Assembly: GCA_004556965.1 (NCBI GenBank)
Contig: SFFE01000001.1
Coordinates: 213,471-277,470, forward strand
DNA: 64,000 nt
Reading direction: 5' to 3'
Source: Clostridiales bacterium
Lineage (GTDB): Bacteria; Bacillota; Clostridia; Oscillospirales; Oscillospiraceae
The position numbers and the translations under genes were made by a program. Every line of letters starts with the position of its first letter. Position 1 is the stretch's first letter. The notes beneath the pieces are model-generated. The model was not told the DNA's origin, did no database searches, and was given only the letters and a program-made list of their open reading frames with translations. Below are positions 24,460 through 34,279 of the stretch, one piece after another.

Positions 24460-26484
24460 ATGAGCGATCAGAAGCCGAAAGCGCCGAACTATTCCAAAAT
24501 TCAGCGCGCGCTGATGCCGAATTCCCGGATGTTCCTGCTGTTTCTGGTTGTGTTTGCTGTTGCGACCTTCTTTTTCTCGGATCAGCTCTGGCTGTCCATC
24601 GCAGAGGGCGTCATCATTCTGATTTTGATCGTCTATTCGCTGATTATGCAGCGCACGAAGCGCAAGGCGCTCATGCGGTACATCGAATCCGTCACGTATG
24701 ATGCGGAGTCGGCCAAAAACAATACGCTGCAAAACTTCCCGCTGCCGATGGCGGTGTTCCGTCCGGCAGATTCCAAGCTCATTTGGGCAAACCAGAATTT
24801 TTTTGATCTCTGCAACATCCGCAAGCCATCGGTCGAGATGTGCATTGTCGATGTGATCCCGGCCTTTTCTGCGCGCTGGCTCATGGAGGGCAACACCCAG
24901 TGCCCGGAGCTGCTGGAGCACAACGGCCGCAAGTACCAGATCCACGGCAACCTCGTGCGCACGAATCCGAGCGGTGAGTCCGGCAATTATATGGGCATTA
25001 CCTACTGGGTGGATGTGACGGATTATGAAGCCATCCGAGAGGAGTATTACAATTCCCGGCCCATGATCGGCCTGTTTGTCATCGACAATTACGACGAGAT
25101 GATCCGCGGCCTGTCCGACCGCAAGCGCAACGAGCTGCGCGACGCGATTGAGGATAAGCTCCTGCAGTGGTGCGACGGGAAGAACGGCTTCTTCCGCCGC
25201 TATGACCGCGACCGATATCTGTTCGTGTTCGAGGAGCGGTATTTGGAGAAGATGCGGGAGGATCAGTTTTCGTCGCTGCTGGACAGTGTGCACAGCGTCG
25301 TCAGCCCGACGGGGATTCACGCCACCGTCAGCGTCGGCATGGGGCGCGACGGGAGCGGACTGGAGGAAAACTACAACTTCGCCGTGCTCGGCGTGGAAAT
25401 GGCGCTCTCGCGCGGCGGCGATCAGGCCGTGGTGAAAAACCGGGTCACGTTCGAATTCTTCGGCGGCCGCGGCAGCGAGATCGAAACGCGCACCAAGGTG
25501 AAATCGCGTGTCATGGCGAACGCACTCAGCCAGCTCATCGGCGACTCCTCCAAGGTCTACGTCATGGGACACAAATACTCGGACCTTGACTCGGTCGGCG
25601 CGGCGGTCGGCGTATTCTGCATCGCACGCAAGCTGAATACCCCGTGCCGCATCGTGATCGACCAGTCCAAAACGGCGGCGCACCCGCTGCTGGAGAAGAT
25701 TTCGAAGCTACCGGAGTACAGCAAGGCGTTCCTCTCCCCGCAGGACGCGATCCTGCACGCGGACAGCCATACGCTGCTCGTCGTGGTGGACACGAACCGC
25801 CCGGACCAAGTGGAAAATCAGGCGCTGCTGGAGTCCTGCACCCGCGTGGCGGTCATTGACCATCACCGGCGCGCCGCGGAGTATATCGCCAACGCGACCA
25901 TGAGCTTCCACGAGCCGTACGCCTCCTCGGCGGGCGAGCTGGTGGCAGAGCTACTGGAGGAGATCGTGGAACAGCCGGACATTCTGCGCGCCGAAGCGGA
26001 GGCGCTGCTGGCCGGCATGATGCTCGATACCAAGAATTTCACCATTCGCACCGGGGAGCGCACGTTCGAGGCGGCGGCCTTCCTGCGCCGCGCCGGGGCG
26101 GATACCTCGGAGGTCAAAAAACTGCTGCAGAGCGATATGGCGCACACGGTCGCCAAGTACCGCATTTTGCAGAATGCGAAAATCTACCGCAACGGCATCG
26201 CCATCGCCGTGCAGGAGCAGCCGCAGGATCGCGTCGTGGCGGCGCAGGCGGCGGATGAGCTGCTGAATGTCGCAGGTGTGGATACGTCCATCGTCATCTA
26301 CCCCGCAGAGGACGGCGTGTTCATGTCGGCCCGGTCCATCGGCGATGTGAATGTGCAGATTTTGATGGAGAAGCTCGGCGGCGGCGGCAACCGCGCAGCC
26401 GCGGCAGTGCAGCTCAGCCATGTGGAGCTGCCGGAGGCGGTGCGGCAATTGCGCGCCGCGATCGACGATTATTTTGAAAAATAA
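24460..26484 (+). CDS. gdpP: Cyclic-di-AMP phosphodiesterase GdpP
   Basis: A 674-residue membrane-bound phosphodiesterase that hydrolyses cyclic di-AMP. Two N-terminal transmembrane helices ([15 protein letters not shown], then [19 protein letters not shown]) are followed by a PAS-like domain, a degenerate GGDEF domain (about residues 195-330) and a DHH/DHHA1 catalytic region. Metal ligands are visible in [19 protein letters not shown] and AVIDHHRR; the substrate-binding GGGGNR motif lies near the end. The ATG at 24460, 7 bases after AGGAGG, is preferred over a GTG two codons earlier. It opens the conserved gdpP-rplI-dnaB cluster. Confidence 0.94.
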   Translation: MSDQKPKAPNYSKIQRALMPNSRMFLLFLVVFAVATFFFSDQLWLSIAEGVIILILIVYSLIMQRTKRKALMRYIESVTYDAESAKNNTLQNFPLPMAVFRPADSKLIWANQNFFDLCNIRKPSVEMCIVDVIPAFSARWLMEGNTQCPELLEHNGRKYQIHGNLVRTNPSGESGNYMGITYWVDVTDYEAIREEYYNSRPMIGLFVIDNYDEMIRGLSDRKRNELRDAIEDKLLQWCDGKNGFFRRYDRDRYLFVFEERYLEKMREDQFSSLLDSVHSVVSPTGIHATVSVGMGRDGSGLEENYNFAVLGVEMALSRGGDQAVVKNRVTFEFFGGRGSEIETRTKVKSRVMANALSQLIGDSSKVYVMGHKYSDLDSVGAAVGVFCIARKLNTPCRIVIDQSKTAAHPLLEKISKLPEYSKAFLSPQDAILHADSHTLLVVVDTNRPDQVENQALLESCTRVAVIDHHRRAAEYIANATMSFHEPYASSAGELVAELLEEIVEQPDILRAEAEALLAGMMLDTKNFTIRTGERTFEAAAFLRRAGADTSEVKKLLQSDMAHTVAKYRILQNAKIYRNGIAIAVQEQPQDRVVAAQAADELLNVAGVDTSIVIYPAEDGVFMSARSIGDVNVQILMEKLGGGGNRAAAAVQLSHVELPEAVRQLRAAIDDYFEK

Positions 26485-26504
26485 GCAAAGGAGAGATTGC
26501 TGCT

Positions 26505-26954
26505 ATGAAAGTGATTTTTAACGTTGACGTGAAGGGACAGGGCAAAAAGGGCGAAATGAAGGAAGTTTCCGACGGCTATGCCCGCAACTATCTGCTGCCG
26601 CGTAAGCTCGCCATGGAGGCGAATGCGGACAATCTCAACGCCTACAAGCTCAAGGAAAAGGCCAAGGCCGCGCAGATCGCAAAGGAAAAGGCCGCCGCAC
26701 AGGAGACCGCTTCGAAGCTCTCCGGCATTCAGGTGAAAATTGCCGCGAAGGCCGGCAGCGCGGGCAAGCTCTTCGGCTCCGTGACCTCCAGAGAGATCAG
26801 CGAGGCGCTGCGCGAGCAGTTCGGCATCGAAATCGAAAAGCAGAAGATCGTGCAGGCCGAGCCGATCAAGAGCTTCGGCACGTTCGAAGTCAAGTGCAAG
26901 CTTGGCTATGAGATCACCGGCACCGTCAGCGTGCTCGTCATCGAGGACAAATAA
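26505..26954 (+). CDS. rplI: Ribosomal protein bL9
   Basis: A 149-residue large-subunit ribosomal protein. The N-terminal RNA-binding domain has the signature [20 protein letters not shown], then a long connecting helix rich in Lys/Ala ([18 protein letters not shown]) and the C-terminal domain ([16 protein letters not shown]). The length is normal. It sits 20 bases after gdpP with AAAGGAGAG as ribosome site. Confidence 0.97.
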   Translation: MKVIFNVDVKGQGKKGEMKEVSDGYARNYLLPRKLAMEANADNLNAYKLKEKAKAAQIAKEKAAAQETASKLSGIQVKIAAKAGSAGKLFGSVTSREISEALREQFGIEIEKQKIVQAEPIKSFGTFEVKCKLGYEITGTVSVLVIEDK

Positions 26955-26974
26955 TCCCAAGGGAGGCACACGTC

Positions 26975-28324
26975 ATGGAGGAGCTGCTTGGCAGACAGGC
27001 ACCCCACTCCGCCCCGGCGGAGCAGGCGGTCATCGGCTCGATGCTGATCGACCCGGCCTGCATCCCGGATGTGATCGACAAGGTCAAGTCCGACGAATTT
27101 TATATTCAGACGAACCGCGACATTTTTGACACGATCTTCGCCATGTTCTCCTACGGGCAGAGCATCGACGCCGTCACCGTGCTGGAGCAGATGAAGGTGC
27201 GCGGCGTGTACCGCGAGGACTCCACGCAGCAATATCTGATGGAGGTCATGCAGGTTACGCCGACGGCGGCAAACGTGCTCAAGTACGCGGCAATCGTGCG
27301 CGACCAGGCGCTGCTGCGCAACCTGCACGTCGCGGCGGACGAGATCAACAATATGATCTTCGAAGGCTCCGGCGAGGCGGACGCCATGCTCGAAGCGGCG
27401 GAGCGGAAGATCTATGCCCTGCGGCAGGGACGCAATGTCGGCGGCCTGCAGCCGGTGTCCATGGTGATCCAGCGCGTGTACGCGAGCCTGTCGGAGGCGG
27501 CAAGCAGCGGCGGGGGCATCCCCGGTCTGCCGACCGGCCTGCCCGATCTGGACAAAACCATCCTCGGCCTGAACGCTGGTGAACTGATCCTGATCGCTGC
27601 GCGTCCCGGTATGGGCAAGACCAGCATGGCGCTGAACATCGCGCTGCACGTCGGCAAGACCTCCGGCAAGACGGTGGCGATCTTTTCCCTGGAAATGGCG
27701 CGCGAGCAGCTCACGACGCGGCTTCTGGCCGCTGAGGGACTGATCGACAGCCAAAAGCTGCTGACCGGCAAACTGACGACGGACGAGTGGCGCCGCGTCG
27801 GCTCCGCCGCGACGACCATCAGCGCGACGGACATCCGCATCGACGACAACCCGTCGCTCTCCGTCGCGGACATGAACGCCCAGTGCCGCCGCATCCCCAA
27901 CCTCGGCCTGGTCGTGATCGACTACCTGCAGCTTATGCAGTCCGCGGGCAGCGGTCACAGCTGGTCGAACGAAAGCCGCACGCAGGCGGTCTCGGACATG
28001 AGCCGGATGCTGAAGATCATGGCCAAGGAGCTGAACGTACCGGTCGTGTGCCTGTCGCAGCTTTCGCGTGCGAACGAAGCGCGGCAGAACAAGCGCCCGA
28101 TGCTCTCCGACCTGCGTGAATCCGGCGCGATCGAGCAGGATGCGGACATCGTCCTCGCCCTGTACCGCGACGGGTACTACAACAAAGAATGCGAAAATCC
28201 GAATCTGGCGGAAGCCATCATTCTGAAAAACCGCCACGGCGAGACCGGTACGCTGGAGCTGATGTGGCTGCCGGAGTATACGTCGTTCGCTTCTGCGGAA
28301 AAACGCTACGATGATGAATATTGA
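26975..28324 (+). CDS. dnaB: Replicative DNA helicase DnaB
   Basis: A 449-residue hexameric helicase that unwinds DNA ahead of the replication fork. The N-terminal domain (APHSAPAEQAVIGSMLID) packs the collar; the RecA-like domain has Walker A AARPGMGKTSMALN, Walker B LVVIDYLQLM and the DnaB signature LSQLSRANEAR, then DLRESGAIEQDAD. No intein interrupts it. GGGAGG precedes ATG 26975. It belongs to the gdpP-rplI-dnaB cluster. Confidence 0.97.
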   Translation: MEELLGRQAPHSAPAEQAVIGSMLIDPACIPDVIDKVKSDEFYIQTNRDIFDTIFAMFSYGQSIDAVTVLEQMKVRGVYREDSTQQYLMEVMQVTPTAANVLKYAAIVRDQALLRNLHVAADEINNMIFEGSGEADAMLEAAERKIYALRQGRNVGGLQPVSMVIQRVYASLSEAASSGGGIPGLPTGLPDLDKTILGLNAGELILIAARPGMGKTSMALNIALHVGKTSGKTVAIFSLEMAREQLTTRLLAAEGLIDSQKLLTGKLTTDEWRRVGSAATTISATDIRIDDNPSLSVADMNAQCRRIPNLGLVVIDYLQLMQSAGSGHSWSNESRTQAVSDMSRMLKIMAKELNVPVVCLSQLSRANEARQNKRPMLSDLRESGAIEQDADIVLALYRDGYYNKECENPNLAEAIILKNRHGETGTLELMWLPEYTSFASAEKRYDDEY

Positions 28325-29624
28325 CCGCATCGCGCCCGGCGAGCGCGTGCTGTGCGCCGTGTCCGGCGGCGCGGACTCCATGTACCTGCTCTGCCGCATG
28401 CTGGAGCTGGGAGACGCGAACGGCTTTTCCGTGGTCTGCGCGCACTATAACCACCGGCTGCGCGGCGCGGAGTCTGACCGGGATGAGCGGTTTGTCCGCG
28501 CGTTCTGCGAAGCGCACGGCGTGCCCTGCCACGTCGGCAGCGGCGACGTCGCCGCCGTGCGCGGTATGGGCACGGAGGAGGCTGCGCGCACGCTGCGCTA
28601 TGCGTTTTTGCAGCGGTGCGCCGAAGAAAATGACTGTCGCTGGATCGCCACCGCGCACACCGCGAACGACAACGCCGAGACCATGCTGCTGAATCTTGCG
28701 CGCGGCTGCGGCCTGCGGGGACTGGGCGGCATCCCGCCGGTGCGGGAGAATGTTCTGCGCCCCATGCTGGATACGACGCGCGCGGAGGTGGAGCAGTGGC
28801 TGCTGGCGTACGAAATCCCGCACGTGGAGGACAGCTCCAACGCCTCGGACGATTTCGCCCGCAACCGCGTGCGGCACGCGGCGGTACCGGCGCTGGAGGA
28901 CGTCAACGGCGCGTTTGTCCGCCATGCTGCGCAGACGGCGGCGCTGCTGCGCGAGGATGAGGCGTATCTCAGCGAGCTGGCGGCGGCGTTTCTGGCGCAG
29001 CATGCGCCGGAGCGGGGCCTTCCGACAGCGGCGCTGCTGGCGCTGGCGCGCCCCGTGCGCAGCCGCGTGTTCCGAACGCTCGCAGGCGCGGGGCTGTCGC
29101 AGGCGCATGTGGAGGCGCTCCATGCGCTGTGCGCCGGAACGGAGCGCGCGGCGCTCGATCTGCCCGGCATGCGTGTTACGCGCGAGCAGGGGCGGCTTTG
29201 GTTTGGCGAAGCGGCTGAGACGCCGCGCACCGATCGTGCGCTGAATTTGGGAGAGACGGCTGTTCTTCCGGAACAGGAGCTGATCGTGTCGGTCAGTCTG
29301 CCGGAGACGGCCTTTGAAATTCATAATACGTTAACGACTTTTTACTTTAAAAGTACAAGCATTCGTGGTAAACTAACACTTACGTCACGAAAATCGGGGG
29401 ACCGCATCCGGCTCACGGGCAGGAACTGCACCAAGCTGCTGAGCGACCTGTTCACAGAGCGGAAGCTGACCCAACGAGAAAGAGATGTGGCGCTGGTGAT
29501 CCGGGATGAGACCGGGCCAATCGCCGTTTCCGGCTTCGGCGTTGCCGAGCGGTGCGCCGCGCAGCCGGGCGATACCGTCATCCGCGTTTCCTTGCAGCGG
29601 ATGCATGAAAAGTGGGGAGAATGA
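28311..29624 (+). CDS. tilS: tRNA(Ile)-lysidine synthase
   Basis: A 437-residue enzyme that makes lysidine at C34 of tRNA-Ile(CAU), switching its reading to AUA. The PP-loop ATP site reads CAVSGGADSMYLL; further motifs are HYNHRLRGAESDRDE and ATAHTANDNAETMLLNL. The C-terminal tRNA-binding domain includes SGDRIRLTGRNCTKLLSDLF. The start ATG 28311 lies inside the end of dnaB (14-base overlap), with no clear ribosome site, so translation is probably coupled. Confidence 0.95.
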   Translation: MMNIDRIAPGERVLCAVSGGADSMYLLCRMLELGDANGFSVVCAHYNHRLRGAESDRDERFVRAFCEAHGVPCHVGSGDVAAVRGMGTEEAARTLRYAFLQRCAEENDCRWIATAHTANDNAETMLLNLARGCGLRGLGGIPPVRENVLRPMLDTTRAEVEQWLLAYEIPHVEDSSNASDDFARNRVRHAAVPALEDVNGAFVRHAAQTAALLREDEAYLSELAAAFLAQHAPERGLPTAALLALARPVRSRVFRTLAGAGLSQAHVEALHALCAGTERAALDLPGMRVTREQGRLWFGEAAETPRTDRALNLGETAVLPEQELIVSVSLPETAFEIHNTLTTFYFKSTSIRGKLTLTSRKSGDRIRLTGRNCTKLLSDLFTERKLTQRERDVALVIRDETGPIAVSGFGVAERCAAQPGDTVIRVSLQRMHEKWGE

Positions 29625-29626
29625 CT

Positions 29627-30175
29627 ATGAGCGGAATGAGAGACGACATTGAAACTGTTCTGCTGACGGAGGAGCAGCTCCGGACGCGCACCGCAGAGCT
29701 TGGCGCGATGATTTCCAAAGACTTTGCGGGCAGGGAACCGCTGTTCGTCGGCGTTCTGAAGGGCTGCTTTGTCTTTATGGCGGATCTGATGCGCTTTGTG
29801 ACCATCCCATGCGCCATGGACTTCATGGCTGTGTCGTCTTACGGAAGCCAGACGACCACGACCGGCGCCGTGAAGATCAACAAGGATTTGAATCAGGACA
29901 TCGAGGGCCGGGACATCATTCTGGTGGAGGACATCCTCGACAGCGGCGTCACGCTCCACTATCTGCAGGAATATCTCAGCGTCCGCAAGCCGGCGTCCAT
30001 CACGATTGCAACGCTGCTGGACAAGCCCGCACGCCGTAAGGCTCCGGTCTATGCGACGTATGCCGGCTTTGAGGTGCCGGACGCTTTCGTCGTGGGCTAC
30101 GGCCTCGACTATGCGGAGAAATACCGCAACCTACCGTATATCGGTGTGCTCAAGCCGGAAGTTTACTCGAACTGA
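29627..30175 (+). CDS. hpt: Hypoxanthine phosphoribosyltransferase
   Basis: A 182-residue purine salvage enzyme forming IMP or GMP from the base and PRPP. The PRPP motif is ILVEDILDSGVTL, and the family stretch FVGVLKGCFVFMADLMR is intact, as is the flexible loop SYGSQTTTTGAVKI. The start is ATG 29627 with GGGGAG 8 bases upstream; the ATG at 29621 sits too close to that site. Order tilS-hpt-ftsH is the conserved Firmicutes arrangement. Confidence 0.95.
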   Translation: MSGMRDDIETVLLTEEQLRTRTAELGAMISKDFAGREPLFVGVLKGCFVFMADLMRFVTIPCAMDFMAVSSYGSQTTTTGAVKINKDLNQDIEGRDIILVEDILDSGVTLHYLQEYLSVRKPASITIATLLDKPARRKAPVYATYAGFEVPDAFVVGYGLDYAEKYRNLPYIGVLKPEVYSN

Positions 30176-30205
30176 CTTCCGCAATGCAAAGGATGTGATT
30201 GAAAT

Positions 30206-32218
30206 TTGAAACCGAACAAGAACCGCGCGAGAGATATTGGCTTTTACGCTCTGATCGGCGTGATCCTGCTGGCGCTGATGTTCTACCTGACCACTCCGGG
30301 CGAGGAGAAGGAGTATACCTACTCCGAAATTGAGGATTTGTTCCGGCAGGAACGGGTCGAGTCCTTCAAGCTGGAGGGTAGCGAGCTGACGCTGACACTC
30401 CGCGAGGCCGACGAGTCCGGGAAGACAGAGATTGTCAAGGAACTGCCGGACGCCGACTGGTTCCGCGAAGACCTCGGCGATCTGATCGAGGCGCAGAAGC
30501 AGGCCGGCATCCTCACGGAATATGATTACGCCAAGGGCTGGATCGCCCCGTGGTGGATGTCCTTCCTGCCGTATCTGGCGGTGCTTATCATTCTCATCGT
30601 CGTCTGGTACGTGATGATGAACAAGATGGGCGGCGGAGGCGGCGCGCCGGGCGTCGGCAAGTTCGGCAAGGCGCACACCCGTACTGCTGAGGAAGGGCAG
30701 AAGAAATATACGTTCGCCGATGTGGCGGGCGCGGACGAGGAAAAGGAAGAACTCACCGAGATCGTCGATTTCCTCAAGCGGCCCGGCAACTACACCGACA
30801 TGGGCGCGCGCATCCCCAAGGGCGTGCTGCTCGTCGGCCCTCCGGGCACCGGCAAGACCCTGATGGCGAAGGCCGTCGCGGGCGAGGCGGGCGTGCAGTT
30901 TTTGTCCATCTCCGGCTCCGATTTCGTAGAGCTGTATGTCGGCGTCGGCGCCTCGCGTGTGCGTGACCTGTTCGAGCAGGCCAAGAAGGTCGCCCCGGCC
31001 ATCGTCTTCATCGACGAGATCGACGCGGTTGGCCGACAGCGCGGCTCCGGCCTCGGCGGCGGGCACGATGAACGCGAGCAAACGCTCAACCAGCTTCTGG
31101 TCGAGATGGACGGCTTTTCAAACAACGAAGGCGTCATCGTCATGGCCGCGACGAACCGCGCAGACATTCTGGATAACGCCCTGCTGCGTCCCGGTCGCTT
31201 CGACCGCCGGATCTATATGGGTCTGCCGGACGTGAAGGGACGCGAGGAGATCCTGAAGGTACACGCCCGCGGCAAGCCGCTGGGCGACGACGTCAATCTC
31301 AAGAGCATTGCCAGAGGCACGGCGGGCTTCGCTGGCGCCGATCTGGAAAACCTGCTCAACGAGGCGGCGATTCTTGCCACGCGCAACCACCGCCGGTTCA
31401 TTACCCAGCCGGATATTGACGAGGCAATTCTGAAGGTCGTCATGGGCCCGGAGAAGAAGAGCCGCATCATGTCCGACCGCGCCAAGCGCCTGACCGCGTA
31501 CCACGAGTCCGGTCACGCCATTGCAGCGAAGTTCCTCAAGAACGCCGACCCCGTGCACTATATCACGATCGTGCCGCGCGGTCAGGCGGGCGGCTTCACC
31601 TGGTACCGCCCGAAGGAGGACGCGGAGAACTTCACCTCCCGCGGCGAGATGTTCGACAGCATTGTCATGTCGCTCGGTGGCCGTGTGGCGGAGCAGCTCT
31701 TCCTCGACGATATCTCCACCGGCGCGTCCGGCGACATCCAGCAGGCGACCTCGACCGCCCGCGACATGGTCATGAAGTACGGCATGTCCGAGAAGCTCGG
31801 CCCCATTTCGTTTGACGATTCCGGCCACAGTATTTTCATCGGTCGCGACTTCGGCACGACCAAGAGCTATTCCGAAAAGACCGCCGCCACGATCGACGAT
31901 GAGGTCAAGCGCATCTTCGACGAGGCGTATGCCAAGTGCGAGGAGATCCTGCGCGAGCATTCCGACCTGCTGACCGGGCTGGCTGAGTATCTGCTGCTCC
32001 ACGAGACGGTCGACGGCGAGGACTTCGACTACTACTGCGAGCACGGCGAGATGCCCATCCACCCGGACGAGACGATCGAGCCGCCCGCGAAGGTCATCCG
32101 CAGAATGGACGAGGCGCCCGTGGCGCCCGAAGCGCAGCCGGAGACCGAGACGCCTGCGGCAGAAGCCCCGGAGGAACAGACACCGGAGCAGCCGCCGGAG
32201 AACGACACACAAAACTGA
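30206..32218 (+). CDS. ftsH: ATP-dependent zinc metalloprotease FtsH
   Basis: A 670-residue membrane-bound AAA protease that degrades membrane and regulatory proteins. Two transmembrane helices ([17 protein letters not shown], and [18 protein letters not shown]) flank an extracytoplasmic domain. The AAA module has Walker [11 protein letters not shown], Walker [13 protein letters not shown], the SRH region and pore motif FVELYVGVG. The protease zinc site is HESGH (the usual HEAGH with Ser), with the third ligand in the [16 protein letters not shown] region. The Glu/Pro-rich C-terminal tail (last 60 residues) is long. The start is a TTG at 30206. It is the last core gene before the island. Confidence 0.96.
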   Translation: MKPNKNRARDIGFYALIGVILLALMFYLTTPGEEKEYTYSEIEDLFRQERVESFKLEGSELTLTLREADESGKTEIVKELPDADWFREDLGDLIEAQKQAGILTEYDYAKGWIAPWWMSFLPYLAVLIILIVVWYVMMNKMGGGGGAPGVGKFGKAHTRTAEEGQKKYTFADVAGADEEKEELTEIVDFLKRPGNYTDMGARIPKGVLLVGPPGTGKTLMAKAVAGEAGVQFLSISGSDFVELYVGVGASRVRDLFEQAKKVAPAIVFIDEIDAVGRQRGSGLGGGHDEREQTLNQLLVEMDGFSNNEGVIVMAATNRADILDNALLRPGRFDRRIYMGLPDVKGREEILKVHARGKPLGDDVNLKSIARGTAGFAGADLENLLNEAAILATRNHRRFITQPDIDEAILKVVMGPEKKSRIMSDRAKRLTAYHESGHAIAAKFLKNADPVHYITIVPRGQAGGFTWYRPKEDAENFTSRGEMFDSIVMSLGGRVAEQLFLDDISTGASGDIQQATSTARDMVMKYGMSEKLGPISFDDSGHSIFIGRDFGTTKSYSEKTAATIDDEVKRIFDEAYAKCEEILREHSDLLTGLAEYLLLHETVDGEDFDYYCEHGEMPIHPDETIEPPAKVIRRMDEAPVAPEAQPETETPAAEAPEEQTPEQPPENDTQN

Positions 32219-32224
32219 CCCGAA

Positions 32225-32256
32225 ACAGGGCGGGCAAGCTTGTCCGCCCTTGTTTT
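32225..32256 (+). terminator. Terminator of ftsH
   Basis: AGGGCGG (32227-32233) pairs with CCGCCCT (32244-32250), with CAAG/CTTG continuing the stem, followed by TGTTTT. It lies between ftsH and the left island junction. Confidence 0.8.
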
Positions 32257-32278
32257 GCGGGATGGGAGAGATTGCACC

Positions 32279-32295
32279 TATGAAATTAGGTATCG
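32279..32295 (+). repeat. Left attachment-site repeat (attL candidate)
   Basis: TATGAAATTAGGTATCG, with GGGAGAG 9-10 bases upstream, reads as the original ribosome site and first codons (Met-Lys-Leu-Gly-Ile) of ychF, cut off after five codons. It matches the start of intact ychF at 16 of 17 positions. Confidence 0.75.
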
Positions 32296-32417
32296 ATATA
32301 AACGGGCCTGATTTCATATTTTGATGTATTTTCATAAAAGTCCGCAAAGCGTTGAAAATCAACGATTTTTTGAAAAATGATTTCCACATGTCTCCATGCA
32401 AAAACATATAAGTTGAT

Positions 32418-32496
32418 GAAAAATTGGTGCGGAATTGGTGCGCACCAATTGAGAAGAGGCCCAACACATTCAAGGGGAAAAACAGGTTTCACACCT
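32418..32496 (+). repeat. Left-end integrase arm-type repeats
   Basis: Bases 32418-32443 are identical to 57123-57148 at the right end and hold two direct ATTGGTGCG units. The second unit is part of a perfect 18-base palindrome (AATTGGTGCGCACCAATT, 32433-32450). TTCAAGGG (32469-32476) and GGTTTCACACCT (32485-32496) are reverse-complement copies of CCCTTGAA (57173-57180) and AGGTGTGAAAACC (57154-57166, one extra A). The region 32257-32538 otherwise has no gene. Confidence 0.7.
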
Positions 32497-32538
32497 TTGT
32501 GCACGAACCCGCCCAAATCACTTTATTGGAGGGTTCAC

Positions 32539-32910
32539 ATGAAACAGTACATCTACGAAGAAACCAACGGCCTGTGGTATGAGCGCAGGGGAGACTACTA
32601 TTTCCCGTGCCTGACCGCAGAGGAAGCGACGCCCGTCGGCGTCTGGGGCCAGCGGCACCTGCGATATATCAAGCAAAACCGTCGCGCGCTCTACCTGCAG
32701 ATGAAAACGAGCGGCAGGCTGAACGCCTATCTCGCCGATGTTGATCGGCAGGCGGACGCCATGCTTGACCGTCTTATGACGCAAATGGCAGAGCGCGAAG
32801 GAGTTACGGAGGCGCTCAAGGTAGCCAATCAAATGCGCTGGGTGCAGCACATGAACAGCATCCGGAACCGTGCGACAGAGATTGTCAATCGAAATCTAAT
32901 CTACACATAA
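32539..32910 (+). CDS. tnpV: TnpV family transposon protein
   Basis: A 123-residue protein matching TnpV of Tn4451/Tn4453-type elements, recognisable by GDYYFPCLTAEE, VGVWGQRHLRYIKQNRRALY, then LNAYLADVDRQA and VANQMRWVQHMNSIRNRA with the closing ELIYT-like NLIYT. The role of TnpV in transposition is not known. Start ATG 32539 follows TTGGAGGGTTCAC. Here it stands alone, without the large serine recombinase TnpX, so it is probably a relic of another element nested in the island. Confidence 0.88.
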   Translation: MKQYIYEETNGLWYERRGDYYFPCLTAEEATPVGVWGQRHLRYIKQNRRALYLQMKTSGRLNAYLADVDRQADAMLDRLMTQMAEREGVTEALKVANQMRWVQHMNSIRNRATEIVNRNLIYT

Positions 32911-32918
32911 TATAACGG

Positions 32919-32955
32919 CAGAGGCAGGGAGCAATCCCTGCCTCTGTTATTTCTA
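32919..32955 (+). terminator. Terminator of tnpV
   Basis: CAGAGGCAGGG (32919-32929) pairs perfectly with CCCTGCCTCTG (32936-32946), followed by TTATTTCTAT. Confidence 0.85.
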
Positions 32956-32982
32956 TATCTGTTCCCCAGACAAAACAAATGT

Positions 32983-34191
32983 TCATTTTTGGGGAATAGA
33001 TTCATTTAACCATTCTGCGGCGTCGATGATTCGGATTCCTTCATGCTGATATTCCGGCTGCCAGATCCGTGCAATCAACAGCTTTGGATAGGCGTCCTTG
33101 ATGCTCAGCAGCGGCGTAACCTCCCGCTCAAAGGTTTTCGGATCGGAGATGTCATTTGCGACCTGGATATACAGTTTCTCACCCTGCTTCATGGCGACGA
33201 AGTCAATCTCTTTTTTATACAGGACGCCGACGTAAACTTCATACCCACGGCGGAGCAACTCGATCGCAACGATGTTTTCCAGAACACGCCCGTAATCCAT
33301 ATTTTTTGTTCCCAATCGGGCGAAGCGAAAGCTCTGGTCCGCCAGGTAATATTTGTCTTCCGAGCGAAGATATCGCTTGCCGCGGATATCATATCGTCGA
33401 ATCCGATAGAACGCAAAGGCCTTGCACAAAGCATCCATATATTTTCCGACCGTCTTGTGATCGACCTTTGCTTTGTTGGAGGACAACGTGTCCGTGATGG
33501 CGCGAATCGAGGTGACGTTGCCGATGTTATCCATCAGAAAGTCGATCAGCTCATGCAGCAGAGGCTCGTTTCTCAGCCGGTGCTTCTGTACAATATCGCG
33601 GACGATCAGTGCGTTGAGCACTTCGCTGTTGATATAGCGATATTTTTGCGTCTCGTTTTTATAGAGATAGGAACCGGCCATGCCGCCTTCGGTGATATAC
33701 TTCGTCAGGCTGCCGTAAAGATTCTCTGAAGGGAAATAGGAAAGGTATTCTGTGAAAGAGAACGGAAACACATGGATCTCATAGGTGCGGCCTACAAAGA
33801 GGGTTGCCAGATCGCTGCTCTGCAGAAAAGCGTTGGAGCCGGTGACATAGATATCGTACTTCTCTTTTGCGTGCAGACTGTTGATTGCCTTTTCAAAGGA
33901 AGGGCACATCTGCACCTCGTCGATCATGAGGTAGTTGTTCTTTCCCGTCTGATAATGGTCCTCTGCATAGCGCTCCAGAGCGTGGTATTCCATCAGCTCC
34001 TCAAAGTCCGTCAGATTGTAGTTGATATGAATGATGACTGCCTGCGGATCCTGCTTCATAAGATATTCAGCGAGTGCATCCAGCAGCTTGGATTTGCCCG
34101 ATCTGCGAACACCGGTGATGACCTTAATATCCGGCGTCTGGAGAAGATCCTTTATTTCCTCCAGATAAGCGGTGCGCTCAATCAGCTTCAT
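32983..34191 (-). CDS. AAA_14/DUF4143 ATPase
   Basis: A 402-residue P-loop ATPase of the AAA_14-DUF4143 family, common near mobile genes and of unknown function. Walker A is VRRSGKSKLL, Walker B YLMIDEVQMCP, and the sensor is IYVTGSNAFLQSSDL. A winged-helix part follows, and the C-terminal DUF4143 domain has a nuclease-like core (GYEVYVGVLYKKEIDFVAM, then LYIQVAND) in which the usual E-x-K is Q-V-A, so nuclease activity is doubtful. ATG 34191 is 8 bases after GGGAG. A minus-strand promoter (TTGATT 34249-34244, TATAAT 34226-34221, 17-base spacer) drives it. A 19-base repeat of its 3' end lies just upstream of the promoter. Confidence 0.82.
   Translation of the reverse strand: MKLIERTAYLEEIKDLLQTPDIKVITGVRRSGKSKLLDALAEYLMKQDPQAVIIHINYNLTDFEELMEYHALERYAEDHYQTGKNNYLMIDEVQMCPSFEKAINSLHAKEKYDIYVTGSNAFLQSSDLATLFVGRTYEIHVFPFSFTEYLSYFPSENLYGSLTKYITEGGMAGSYLYKNETQKYRYINSEVLNALIVRDIVQKHRLRNEPLLHELIDFLMDNIGNVTSIRAITDTLSSNKAKVDHKTVGKYMDALCKAFAFYRIRRYDIRGKRYLRSEDKYYLADQSFRFARLGTKNMDYGRVLENIVAIELLRRGYEVYVGVLYKKEIDFVAMKQGEKLYIQVANDISDPKTFEREVTPLLSIKDAYPKLLIARIWQPEYQHEGIRIIDAAEWLNESIPQK
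32987..33005 (+). repeat. 19-bp direct repeat, left copy
   Basis: TTTTGGGGAATAGATTCAT at the 3' end of the ATPase gene; the identical right copy is at 34261-34279. Together they bracket the ATPase gene and its promoter. Confidence 0.8.
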
Positions 34192-34220
34192 GTTCATCAC
34201 TCCCAATACAGTATGTCTGC

Positions 34221-34279
34221 ATTATAATCCTCCTATTCCCCAAAATCAAATATTATTTAATTTTGGGGAATAGATTCAT
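34221..34279 (-). promoter_or_regulatory. Promoter with 13-bp inverted repeat
   Basis: The -35 TTGATT (34249-34244) and -10 TATAAT (34226-34221) of the ATPase gene overlap a perfect inverted repeat: TATTCCCCAAAAT (34234-34246) and ATTTTGGGGAATA (34260-34272). This looks like an operator. The upstream half belongs to a 19-base stretch (34261-34279) repeated at 32987-33005. Confidence 0.55.
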
